A DNA stretch of 64,000 bases from Kribbella flavida DSM 17836 (lineage in GTDB: Bacteria; Actinomycetota; Actinomycetes; Propionibacteriales; Kribbellaceae): assembly GCF_000024345.1 (NCBI RefSeq), contig NC_013729.1:5580001-5644000 (forward strand), in the 5' to 3' direction. The notes under the pieces are model-generated. The model was not told the DNA's origin. It saw only the letters and a program-made list of their open reading frames with translations, and searched no databases. The translations under genes were made by a program, and so were the position numbers. Numbering within the stretch: position 1 is the stretch's first letter; each line of letters starts with the position of its first letter. This document shows positions 35,044 through 42,760 of this stretch, piece by piece.

Positions 35044-36282
35044 CTCCACCACCACCGGGTCGTACTCCGCCCCGATCCCGAGCCCGATCGACTCCATCGC
35101 CTTCTCCGGACTCTGCCCCGTGCCCTCCCCCACCAGCTGCTCGTAGGCCAGCGCGACGTTGACGATCCCGCTCTCCACCGGAATCTTCGAGTTGTTCGCC
35201 CGCCCGTGCCGGTACGGGTCGTTGGAGTGCCGCACGATCTCGGCCACGTGATCCAGCACCCCCGACCGCTCGATCACCGAAGCCCCGATCTCCGCCGCCC
35301 GCTGCCGCTCCTCCCGGCTCCGCAACAACGAGGCCCCACCAGGACTGGGATCCGCCAGCGCCAACTGCCCCACGCCGGACAACAACGCGGCGTACTCGAG
35401 CGCCTCCATGCGGCTCGGGGTCAGCCCCAGGTCATTGCCGAGTGCCACCGCGAGACTGGCGGTCCGGGCGTTCTGCCCCGGTGTGCTGAACCCCGCGATC
35501 TCCGTACTGCGCGCCATCGACCGCACCGTCGTCCGGTACGTGCGCTGCGCGGACGCGTACCGCCGGAAGGCGAACTGGGTCAGTAACAACGGAACCAGGA
35601 CCAGCGGCGGCGCCCACAAGCCGAGCACGGACGTTCCGGCGGCCAGCAGCACGCCGCCGATCGCCATGGCCATCCCGATCCGGCCCACGACGGCCAACTC
35701 GTCCCGAAGGGCGGCCGGGAAGGGACGGTTGTCCTGCTCCGTCGCCTGGCCGGCGCCGACCAGCGCGTCCACGCCGGCAGCTGTCAGCACACTCAACAGC
35801 ATGGCCAGTGCCAGCGGCAGGGCGTGCTGCCACGTGCCGTTCCAGGACAAGGAGGGCGAGGTGACAGCGGCGAAGACGACGGCCGCGCAGGCCACCGAGA
35901 TCAGCCGTCGGCAGGAGACCACGACGTCCCACCAGAGCCCGGCCACGGCCCGGGGCAGGATGCCGGCCAGTGTGGCGACAGCGGTGACTGCGATCACCTG
36001 GGCGACCTCGGGCGGCACATCGACCGACGGCCCCCGCAGCATCGCGTATCCCAGCGCGGCGCTGGTGGCGATCGGCGCGCGGTTGCGGCTGCGGTCGACC
36101 CGGAACTGGACCATCTCACCGACCGCGATCAGGAAACCGAAGGCGAGCGCCACCGGCCACTCGCTGAGGCCACGTCCCATGGTGATCAGAACGGCGGTCA
36201 GGCCAAGGCATCCGCCGGCCAGCACAATGACCACACCACTGCCCATGCTCCGGAACTCCGGAGCGTCGTTCGCGCGGTTCAC
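35005..36282 (-). CDS. Degenerate HD-GYP-like membrane protein
   Basis: 425 residues from the GTG at 36282, which overlaps the stop of the preceding HD-GYP gene (GTGA). It has the same layout as that gene: six to seven membrane helices (about 15-245) then a cytoplasmic HD-GYP-like domain. The catalytic residues are gone: the HD-x-GK position reads SGVGQ, the HHExxDGxGYP motif reads RHSNDPYRHGR, and the later D-AFD position reads ALAYEQ. It cannot be a metal-dependent c-di-GMP phosphodiesterase. It is probably a regulatory or heterodimer partner of its active neighbour. Confidence 0.82.
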   Translation of the reverse strand: MNRANDAPEFRSMGSGVVIVLAGGCLGLTAVLITMGRGLSEWPVALAFGFLIAVGEMVQFRVDRSRNRAPIATSAALGYAMLRGPSVDVPPEVAQVIAVTAVATLAGILPRAVAGLWWDVVVSCRRLISVACAAVVFAAVTSPSLSWNGTWQHALPLALAMLLSVLTAAGVDALVGAGQATEQDNRPFPAALRDELAVVGRIGMAMAIGGVLLAAGTSVLGLWAPPLVLVPLLLTQFAFRRYASAQRTYRTTVRSMARSTEIAGFSTPGQNARTASLAVALGNDLGLTPSRMEALEYAALLSGVGQLALADPSPGGASLLRSREERQRAAEIGASVIERSGVLDHVAEIVRHSNDPYRHGRANNSKIPVESGIVNVALAYEQLVGEGTGQSPEKAMESIGLGIGAEYDPVVVESLRRVVGRGFRF

Positions 36283-37628
36283 TGCGGACCGGCAGCGGAC
36301 CCGGTGGCGCCGCCTCCGGTTCCCAGGCTGAGGTCGTCGTGGTCGATGCTTGCCTCGACGCTGGCGTCCGGGGCGGGCTGGTCGGCGGCGACGGACTTCC
36401 AGCCCTGCGTCCGGATCACCTTGATGAAGGCGTCGACCAGGTCCGGGTCGAAGTGTGAGTAGCGATCCTGCTCCAGGATGGCCAACGTCTCCTCCACACT
36501 GCGGGCGGGCCGGTACGACCTGGTCGAGGTCAGGCAGTCGAACGCGTCGACGATACCGATGATCCGAGCGAAGTACGGGATGTTGGTTCCGCTCAGACCC
36601 GCTGGGTAGCCGCTGCCGTCGTACTTCTCGTGATGGTGCAGAACGGCGGACTTCACTTCTTCGAGGAAGGGGATGTTGCCGATCAGCTCGACACCCCGCG
36701 CCGGGTGGAGCCGGATCGCGTCCATCTCCGAGTCGTCCAGCCGTCCGGGTTTGCGGATGATGCTGGTCGGCACCCCGACCTTGCCGACGTCGTGCAGCAG
36801 CCCGGCGTGCTCCAGCGCCGCCTGGCGGTTCTCGCTGAGCCGCAGGTAGCGGCCGAGCATGCCGACGCCCTCGCTCACCCGCTCGGAGTGACCACGGGTG
36901 TAGAGGTCCTTGGTCTCGATCACCTGGATGAACGCGCGCATCGTCGCGGCTTGGGCCGTCTTCTCGGCCTCGTACTGCGACAAAGCCCATCGGGCCACCA
37001 GGAGCGGCACCAGGACGAGCAGGCCCGCTAGCGGGCCCAACCCGCCAAGCCAGACAACGGCCAGCAGCAGCCCGAGGAATCCGTAGCCGACCATCGGGAG
37101 GAAGGTGGGAACCACCACCTGCTTCAGGAACTCGATCGGTCGCGCCTTGCGATCCAGCCACATGACCAGACACACGAGGCCCGCGTTGACCACGTGCTGG
37201 GCAACCGTGGCCAGGGTCGCCGCGAGAATCGCCTCCGGCGCGTGGTTCAGAACCTGCTCGCCGGTAGGCCCGTCGGCGAGCGAGTAGGCCACGCCGCCGG
37301 CTCCGACGGCAAGCACTCGTTGGGCCCCGTTGAAGAAGCGTTTCACCAAGGGCAGCTGACGGCGGATCTGCGGAAGATAACCGACGCCCGCGGCGACGAC
37401 GGCGGCCCACGGACCGGCCATGACGTACACGGTGACGATGACCACCGAGTCCAGAGACGCCAGGTACGCCGCGCCGACCGAAAAGCGCAACATGCCGCCG
37501 ATCAGCATCAGAACGCACACGGCGAGCACGGTGGGATAGTCCGACAGACGAGTGAACGACAGGACCAGAATGGCGATCGCCGCAGCGGTCACAGTCGCTA
37601 CGAGCAAGCTCAGCGCCCGAGCCCTCAC
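36279..37628 (-). CDS. Membrane-bound HD-GYP domain protein
   Basis: 449 residues, GTG start. About six N-terminal membrane helices (to about residue 220) act as a sensor or anchor. The cytoplasmic HD-GYP domain is intact: GHSERVSEGVG, AGLLHDVGKVGVP (HD-x-GK), HPARGVEL, HHHEKYDGSGYP with GLSGTNIP, and IVDAFDCLTSTR. HD-GYP enzymes hydrolyse c-di-GMP or related dinucleotides; this actinobacterial branch with six helices is poorly characterised. The Asp-rich tail is low-complexity. It is translationally coupled to a degenerate paralogue. A 7-codon reading frame with a strong ribosome-binding site lies just upstream. Confidence 0.88.
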   Translation of the reverse strand: MRARALSLLVATVTAAAIAILVLSFTRLSDYPTVLAVCVLMLIGGMLRFSVGAAYLASLDSVVIVTVYVMAGPWAAVVAAGVGYLPQIRRQLPLVKRFFNGAQRVLAVGAGGVAYSLADGPTGEQVLNHAPEAILAATLATVAQHVVNAGLVCLVMWLDRKARPIEFLKQVVVPTFLPMVGYGFLGLLLAVVWLGGLGPLAGLLVLVPLLVARWALSQYEAEKTAQAATMRAFIQVIETKDLYTRGHSERVSEGVGMLGRYLRLSENRQAALEHAGLLHDVGKVGVPTSIIRKPGRLDDSEMDAIRLHPARGVELIGNIPFLEEVKSAVLHHHEKYDGSGYPAGLSGTNIPYFARIIGIVDAFDCLTSTRSYRPARSVEETLAILEQDRYSHFDPDLVDAFIKVIRTQGWKSVAADQPAPDASVEASIDHDDLSLGTGGGATGSAAGPQ

Positions 37629-37658
37629 GACATCATCCGATCCACACCGTCAGTATGA

Positions 37659-37682
37659 TCACCAGTCCCAGAAGTCCGCCAT
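37659..37682 (-). CDS. Possible 7-residue leader peptide (MADFWDW) before the HD-GYP gene
   Basis: ATG at 37682 reads MADFWDW then TGA. It has a strong GGAGGTG (37691-37697 on the plus strand as CACCTCC) 8 nt upstream, better than that of the HD-GYP gene itself. It ends 30 bp before that gene's GTG. Two of seven residues are Trp. It could be a real upstream reading frame that delivers ribosomes or senses Trp charging, or chance. Confidence 0.35.
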   Translation of the reverse strand: MADFWDW

Positions 37683-37896
37683 GGCCAATACACCTCCGAT
37701 CAGCGGTCGCGGTCTTGTGCCCGCCGGGGAAGCGGGCACAGGGGGCAGACAGCACATCGCTGACTCGTCATAAGTTTGCTCATCAGGCGCGCCGCGAAAC
37801 ACTGTAGGCCAGACCGTGACTCGCCGCACCGTGCTCAGCACGCCGGTGTGGTATGAGAGACTGTGACTCTTTGCAGTTGTTACAAGGAGGCTTCAC

Positions 37897-37971
37897 ATGG
37901 GCAAGACCGGCCGTAAGCGCCGTGCACGCAAGAAGAAGGGCGCCAACCACGGTAAGCGCCCGAACGCCTGA
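37897..37971 (+). CDS. Ribosomal protein bL37 (24 residues)
   Basis: 24 codons starting MGKTGRKRRARKKKGANH and ending GKRPNA, with AAGGAGG 6 nt upstream. The Lys/Arg-rich sequence and the ANHGKRPN ending match bL37, the tiny large-subunit protein found in the mycobacterial ribosome structure. It is too short for most gene finders. It is monocistronic, with a textbook terminator 24 bp after the stop. It probably binds rRNA in the large subunit. Confidence 0.9.
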   Translation: MGKTGRKRRARKKKGANHGKRPNA

Positions 37972-37994
37972 CTTAGGCGACTACGCACAGCGAG

Positions 37995-38019
37995 GACCCC
38001 GGTATTTACCGGGGTCTTT
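37995..38019 (+). terminator. Rho-independent terminator of bL37
   Basis: A 9-bp stem GACCCCGGT / ACCGGGGTC with an ATTT loop, followed by TTTGCAATTT. It immediately follows the bL37 gene. Confidence 0.93.
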
Positions 38020-38257
38020 GCAATTTGGTCACATGTCGCAACAAGACCACTTGATACACAGGTTTGTATTCGGAGTGTAGAACTCCGGCTACCTAACGCT
38101 AATATTCAAACAGCCGTTTAGGGAGCCGCCCAGAGTTCGTCCCGTACTCCGCGCCTGTGGACAACCTTCCTCCTGCGAGTGCCCTTCCTCCTAGAGTTGG
38201 GGCTGGCGGCGGCTGCATACCGCAGACCGAGTCCCACGCACAGGAGGTGAGGGCAGT

Positions 38258-40663
38258 TTGGCAGCGGCGACGCTCGGCGACCTGCTTCGTCAGTTCCGGA
38301 CCGCGGCGGGTCTCACCCAGGGCGGGCTCGCCGAGAAGGCGGGGCTGAGCGAGCAGGCGGTGAGCCTGCTGGAGCGAGGTACTCGGCGACGCCCTCGCAT
38401 CGCCACCGTGCATGCCCTCGCAGAAGCCCTGGGCCTGGACGCCGCGGCCGAGGAGCAGTTGACGCAGGCGGCTCGTGGAACCCCAGGCCGCCAGATCGCC
38501 ACGGAGCCGCCCGCACCTGACGCCGTCACCGTCGTCCCCCGCCAACTGCCGCCGACCCTCGCCGACTTCACCGGCCGGACGGCCGAGCTGGAGGCACTCA
38601 CCCGCATCCTGACAGCCGATGACGTGGTCGGAACCGTGCGAATGGCGGCCGTCACCGGCATGGGCGGAGTCGGCAAGACCTCGCTGGCAGTGCACGCGGC
38701 CCACCTCACCGCTGATGCCTATCCGGACGGCCATCTGTACTTGGACCTCCGCGGCTACGGTCCTGGCGAACCAGTGCAACCGGCCGAGGCGCTCAGCCAG
38801 CTGCTGCGGTCACTCGGTATCGACGGCCACTCGGTCCCGGACGGCGTCGACGAGGCCGCGGCGTTGTACCGCTCGCGCATCGCCGGCCTGCGGATGCTGG
38901 TTCTGCTCGACAACGCGAACGGCGCCGCCCAGGTCCGCCCCTTGCTGCCGGGCGCCTCGGGATCCGCCGTGATCGTCACCAGTCGGCGCGGCCTGACCGC
39001 ATTACCCGGCTTTCTCCAGCTCAGCTTGTCGCCACTGTCCGAGGCCGACTCGATCACGTTGCTGGGCAGGATCGCCGGGAACGACCGAGTCGCCGCCGAA
39101 GCAAACGCGGCACGGAGGATCGCCCGGCTCACCGGCCGCCTGCCGCTCGCAGTACGGCTGATCGGGGCACGCCTGGCAGCGCGGCCGGGCTGGCCCGTCG
39201 AGCACGTGATGAACCAGCTCCAGGACGAGCAACGCCGCTTGGACGAGCTCGGTACCGGCAAGTCCGGCGTCCGGTCGAACATCGCTGCTTCGGTCGAGTT
39301 CCTTGCCGCCAGCGACGATCCGCTGGACCGCCGGGCGGCCGCAGCCCTGGATCTGCTCGGCCTGCCGAACGGTGCCGACCTGATCACCCTCACCACCGCC
39401 CACCTGCTCGACGAGTCCGAGCACAACACCGAGCAGATGCTCGAGCGTCTGGTGGACCTGAATCTCCTGATCTCCCTGGCTCCCGGCCGCTACCGCCTGC
39501 ACGACCTGATCCGCGCCTATGCCCGCGAGCGAGCCGACCAGGCACTCTCCGAGGGAGCTCGTACCGACGCACTGGCCCGAGTCCTCACCCTGTACACCGG
39601 TATCGCCTGGCGCTGCCATCGGCTGACGCACAACGAGAGCCGGCGACTCACCCTCGCCGGCAGCAGCGTTCGCAACGCGCCGGACTTCCCCGACGCCGTG
39701 TCCGCGCTCAGATGGCTGGACGACGAACGGTCGAGTCTCGCCGAGGCCTTCCAGCAGGCCTGCCGTACGCCGGCCCTGCGTCCGCTCGTCCCCGAACTCC
39801 CCCTCGCGTTGTTCGGCTACTACGAACCGCTGGGACGATGGAGCGAGATGCGCGCTGCTTACGCCGCCGGCCGGGAGATCGCCGGCGAGCTCGGCTACGG
39901 GCAGCTGATGGCCTGGCTGGAGCACGACCTGGCGATTCCCGATGCCGAGGTCGGTAACTTCAGGGCAGCACTGAGCCACCTGGAGGCGAGCCTCGATCTG
40001 TTCCGCACGATCGGCGACCTGCCCGGTCAAGCCCGTGCTTGCACGTCGTTGAGCCGGGTGCTGGAACAGCTGGGCCAAGTCGACGAAGCAGTGACGCGCG
40101 GTGAGGAGGCGTTGAGCCTGAGCCAGGAAATCGGCGACGAGACCATCGAAGGCATCAGCTACCTCGCGCTCGGCAATCTCTACCTGCGGCGTGGCGACAC
40201 AGTCCGTGCCGGCCGATCCTTCAATCGGGCGATCGCACTCTCCCACGCCTCAGGAAATCTCCGCTCGACCGCGAAGCGCTACCACGTCGCCGGCCAGGCC
40301 TACCAACAGGCGGGCCTGCACCAGCAGGCGATCGAGTTCCACGCGAAGGGCATCGAGGTCTACAGCGCGATCGGCGATGTCAACAGTCGGGCGGAGAGCT
40401 ACAAGGACCTCGCGGCCATCCACCTCCAGCTGGGAGAAGCGCGCACCGCCAAGGCGCACGCCGAGACGGGGATCCGGCTCGCCCGGGGCCACGGAAACGT
40501 CCCCCGCGAGGGCGAGCTGCTGATCGAGCTGGGCCGGATCGCCCAGGCAACCGGCGACCTCGAGGCGGCTCGAACCCACTGGCAGCTCGCCGCCACTCTG
40601 CTGCACTCCCAGTCGAGCCGGGACGAATCCATCGCGCTTGCCTTGCTGGCGGAGACCGAATAG
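38258..40663 (+). CDS. XRE-NB-ARC-TPR STAND-family protein
   Basis: 801 residues. Order: helix-turn-helix XRE domain (DLLRQFRTAAGLTQGGLAEK, then SEQAVSLLERGTRRRP) at residues 1-75; a linker; an NB-ARC ATPase with FTGRTAELEAL, Walker A TGMGGVGKTSLAVHA near residue 135, Walker B LRMLVLLDNANGAAQV near 212, sensor VIVTSRRGL near 240 and GxP motif TGRLPLAVRLIG near 293; a winged-helix; then TPR repeats from about residue 545 to the end. The TTG start has AGGAGG 10 nt upstream. Such proteins are ATP-driven switches; in actinomycetes they act as regulators, and some STAND relatives are phage-defence proteins. No effector domain or partner gene is present, so a transcription-factor role is more likely. 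Confidence 0.9.
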   Translation: MAAATLGDLLRQFRTAAGLTQGGLAEKAGLSEQAVSLLERGTRRRPRIATVHALAEALGLDAAAEEQLTQAARGTPGRQIATEPPAPDAVTVVPRQLPPTLADFTGRTAELEALTRILTADDVVGTVRMAAVTGMGGVGKTSLAVHAAHLTADAYPDGHLYLDLRGYGPGEPVQPAEALSQLLRSLGIDGHSVPDGVDEAAALYRSRIAGLRMLVLLDNANGAAQVRPLLPGASGSAVIVTSRRGLTALPGFLQLSLSPLSEADSITLLGRIAGNDRVAAEANAARRIARLTGRLPLAVRLIGARLAARPGWPVEHVMNQLQDEQRRLDELGTGKSGVRSNIAASVEFLAASDDPLDRRAAAALDLLGLPNGADLITLTTAHLLDESEHNTEQMLERLVDLNLLISLAPGRYRLHDLIRAYARERADQALSEGARTDALARVLTLYTGIAWRCHRLTHNESRRLTLAGSSVRNAPDFPDAVSALRWLDDERSSLAEAFQQACRTPALRPLVPELPLALFGYYEPLGRWSEMRAAYAAGREIAGELGYGQLMAWLEHDLAIPDAEVGNFRAALSHLEASLDLFRTIGDLPGQARACTSLSRVLEQLGQVDEAVTRGEEALSLSQEIGDETIEGISYLALGNLYLRRGDTVRAGRSFNRAIALSHASGNLRSTAKRYHVAGQAYQQAGLHQQAIEFHAKGIEVYSAIGDVNSRAESYKDLAAIHLQLGEARTAKAHAETGIRLARGHGNVPREGELLIELGRIAQATGDLEAARTHWQLAATLLHSQSSRDESIALALLAETE

Positions 40664-40799
40664 GCCGACGGCCGTGCTCCGGCGGCGTCGTCAGCGTCCA
40701 AGGTCTTGCTGATCGTCCCGCGTGCGGCGCTCGAACCGCGTCACCGCGAGCTCTCAGCTGCGTCGCGAGAGCTCCCAACCGGCGACGGAAGCCACCCGC

Positions 40800-41072
40800 T
40801 CAGTCCGGGGAGGTGGTTTCCACCCTGACCTGGGTCAGGTGGAGCAGGATCTTGGCGCGGAGGGCCTCGGGGGCCTGGTCGTCGCCGCAGGAGCGGTGGA
40901 CGAGCTTCTTGATGCAGCGTTCCAGGTCGTACTGGTCGAGGCAGGGGGCGCACTCTTCCAGGTGCTGGCGGATCTCGTCGCTGCTGGCGTCTTCGAGTTC
41001 GTTGTCGATGAAGACGTACACGCGCTGCAGGATCTCACTGCAGTCGACGTCGTGGTGCTCGCCGCAGCTCAC
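40800..41072 (-). CDS. rsrA: RsrA-like zinc-binding anti-sigma factor
   Basis: 90 residues, GTG at 41072 overlapping the sigR stop (GTGA). C11, H37, C41 and C44 have exactly the numbering of the zinc ligands of Streptomyces coelicolor RsrA, in QHLEECAPC. RsrA holds SigR inactive under reducing conditions; disulfide stress forms a C11-C44 type bond, releases zinc and frees the sigma factor. It is the second gene of the sigR operon. Confidence 0.94.
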   Translation of the reverse strand: MSCGEHHDVDCSEILQRVYVFIDNELEDASSDEIRQHLEECAPCLDQYDLERCIKKLVHRSCGDDQAPEALRAKILLHLTQVRVETTSPD

Positions 41073-41749
41073 GACTCCTCCTCGGTCTTGACGCTGTCGT
41101 CCGCCGGGATCAGGCCGCGGTCCCGGGCGTAGTCGGCCAGCAGCTCGCGCAGCTGGCGCCGGCCACGGTGCAGGCGGGACATCACCGTGCCGACCGGCGT
41201 ACCCATGATCTCGGCGATCTCCTTGTAGGCAAAGCCCTCGACGTCGGCGAGGTAGACCGCCAGCCGGAAGTCCTCCGGGATCGACTGCAGGGCCGACTTC
41301 ACGTCGGAGTCGGGCAGGTGCTCCAGGGCGACCGCCTCGGCGGACTTCAGCCCGCCGGGGGTGTGGGACTCGGCGGCGGTGAGCTGCCAGTCCTCGATCT
41401 CCTCGGTCGGCGACTGCGTGGGCTGACGCTGCCGCTTGCGGTACCCGTTGATGAAGGTGTTGGTCAGGATCCGGTACAGCCACGCCTTCAGGTTGGTCCC
41501 GGGCGTGAACTGGTGGAAGGAGCTGTACGCCTTGGCGAAGGTGTCCTGGACCAGGTCCTCGGCGTCGGACGGATTGCGCGTCATCCGCATCGCCGCGGCG
41601 TACATCTGATCGAGGAAAGGCAGCGCCTCGCGCTCGAAGCGCTCGGTTCGCTGCTCGGGAGTCTCGGTGGTCGTCGGAGTCGGCATCGTGATCGAGAATA
41701 CCGGGGTCGCCCCAGTTCTCGGTGCCGCCGCCAAGCTCGTTGCCGTCAT
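41069..41749 (-). CDS. sigR: SigR/SigH-type ECF sigma factor of the thiol-oxidative stress response
   Basis: 226 residues from the ATG at 41749. After a variable Thr/Pro-rich lead come region 2 ([59 protein letters not shown]) and region 4 ([39 protein letters not shown]). It directs transcription of thiol-redox genes when released by RsrA. The start is chosen because a SigR-type promoter at 41758-41785 would begin RNA next to this ATG; a GTG at 41758 lies inside the -10 element and can be excluded for that transcript. The ATG at 41686 would give a 205-residue form lacking the lead, similar to the two SigR isoforms known in Streptomyces. Confidence 0.93.
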   Translation of the reverse strand: MTATSLAAAPRTGATPVFSITMPTPTTTETPEQRTERFEREALPFLDQMYAAAMRMTRNPSDAEDLVQDTFAKAYSSFHQFTPGTNLKAWLYRILTNTFINGYRKRQRQPTQSPTEEIEDWQLTAAESHTPGGLKSAEAVALEHLPDSDVKSALQSIPEDFRLAVYLADVEGFAYKEIAEIMGTPVGTVMSRLHRGRRQLRELLADYARDRGLIPADDSVKTEEES

Positions 41750-41757
41750 GCTCGTCA

Positions 41758-41785
41758 CAACATGCCCGGGACCAGGCTCATTCCC
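41758..41785 (-). promoter_or_regulatory. SigR-dependent promoter of sigR
   Basis: On the minus strand, GGGAAT (41785-41780), an 18-bp spacer and GTTG (41761-41758) match the SigR/SigH consensus GGGAAT-N18-GTT exactly. GTT is followed by 9 nt and the ATG at 41749, so the transcript would have almost no leader. This is the expected positive autoregulation. Confidence 0.85.
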
Positions 41786-41816
41786 GGCCCAGAACCGGCC
41801 GACGCCGGGGTCCGGC

Positions 41817-41978
41817 GAGTCCGCCGGGGCCGGTGAGTCCGCCGGGGCCGGTGAGTCCGCCGGGGCGGTGAGTCCGCGGGTTCGGCGGCGCGGCGGGTTC
41901 AGCGGCGCGGCGGGTTCAGCGGCGCGGCGGGTTCAGCGGCGCGGCGGGTCCGGCCCGGTGCGGCGGGTCCGGCCCGGT
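41817..41978. repeat. Cluster of three short tandem-repeat arrays upstream of sigR
   Basis: Three adjoining arrays: GAGTCCGCCGGGGCCGGT (18 bp) at 41817-41869, about three copies; GGCGCGGCGGGTTCAGC (17 bp) at 41887-41954, four copies; GCGGCGGGTCCGGCCCGGT (19 bp) at 41941-41978, two copies. The units share a GGCGGG core. They begin about 30 bp behind the -35 of the sigR promoter. Confidence 0.9.
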
Positions 41979-42000
41979 GCCCCGGCCGAACCGTCGTTCC

Positions 42001-42091
42001 CGGGGATATCCCCGCAATCAGCGGGTTCTCCCCCCGTCTGCCCAGGGGTGGACCCACAACTTGGCGGGTTATCCCCTGAGATTGCGCGGGG
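42001..42091. repeat. Dispersed palindromic intergenic element, copy 2
   Basis: Begins with a perfect 14-bp palindrome CGGGGATATCCCCG (42001-42014). Outer arms CCCCGCAATC (42010-42019) and GATTGCGCGGGG (42080-42091) are inverted. The stretch ACTTGGCGGGTTATCCCC (42059-42076) is the reverse complement of a core shared with the element at 17815-17905. Together with 41817-41978 it fills the gap 41750-42118. Confidence 0.75.
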
Positions 42092-42118
42092 CGAGGCGCG
42101 GGTGGGTGGGTGGGTGGG

Positions 42119-42760
42119 TCAGCCGGAGACCTGGCGGCTGACCCATTCGAAGACGGCTTCCACCAGGACGTCGTACGACTCCTGCTGGCTGAGCTCGGCG
42201 CGTTTCGGGACCTTGAAGGAGTGGTCGGCGTCGGGGACGACGGCCATCTCGGTCAGCGGCGGGAACTCCTCCGGCGTACCGAACGGGTCCCGCTCCCCCT
42301 GGACGACCAGCGTCGGCAGTCCGGCCGCCTCGAGCTCGTCGGCGCGGGACTTGTCGGGCTTGCCGGGCGGGTGCAGGGGGAAGGACAGCGCCAGGACGCC
42401 GGACGCGCCGAGGCCGGTCGCCGTCCGGCACGCCACCCGGGCGCCGGCGCTGCGGCCGCCGAGCACCAGCGGGGTACGGATCCGGAGCTGGCCGATGATC
42501 GCGATCCACGCCTCGTCCAGGATCTTCGGGGCCGGCGCGAGCTTGCGGCCGGCCCGGCGCCAGGGCTGCTCGATCAGGAACACGTTGATGTCGTGCTTGG
42601 GCAGCCGCCCGGCCAGCGCGGCCAGGTCGGCGGCCTCGATCCCGCCGCCGGCGCCGTGACCGAGGGCGAGCGTCGCCACCGGTCGCCGGGCCCGGTGCGC
42701 CACGATCCGGGCCTCACCGTGCGGCGTCGCCACAATCCGTTCGTCGGTCACGGGGGCCAT
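42119..42760 (-). CDS. Alpha/beta-hydrolase family protein (KANL3/Tex30-like)
   Basis: 213 residues, cytoplasmic. Oxyanion region LALGHGAGGGI near residue 35, nucleophile elbow GGRSAGARVACR with Ser near residue 104, acid in VVQGERDPFGTPEE and His in VPDADHSFKVPK. This is the short hydrolase family often encoded next to sigR/sigH-SRAP in actinomycetes. The substrate is unknown. It is on the same strand as sigR but separated from it by more than 350 bp of repeats. Confidence 0.87.
   Translation of the reverse strand: MAPVTDERIVATPHGEARIVAHRARRPVATLALGHGAGGGIEAADLAALAGRLPKHDINVFLIEQPWRRAGRKLAPAPKILDEAWIAIIGQLRIRTPLVLGGRSAGARVACRTATGLGASGVLALSFPLHPPGKPDKSRADELEAAGLPTLVVQGERDPFGTPEEFPPLTEMAVVPDADHSFKVPKRAELSQQESYDVLVEAVFEWVSRQVSG

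Noticed and set aside
37659-37841. 60-codon minus-strand open frame ending in MADFWDW
   Set aside because: Only the last seven codons have a ribosome-binding site; the earlier part shows no protein-like pattern.
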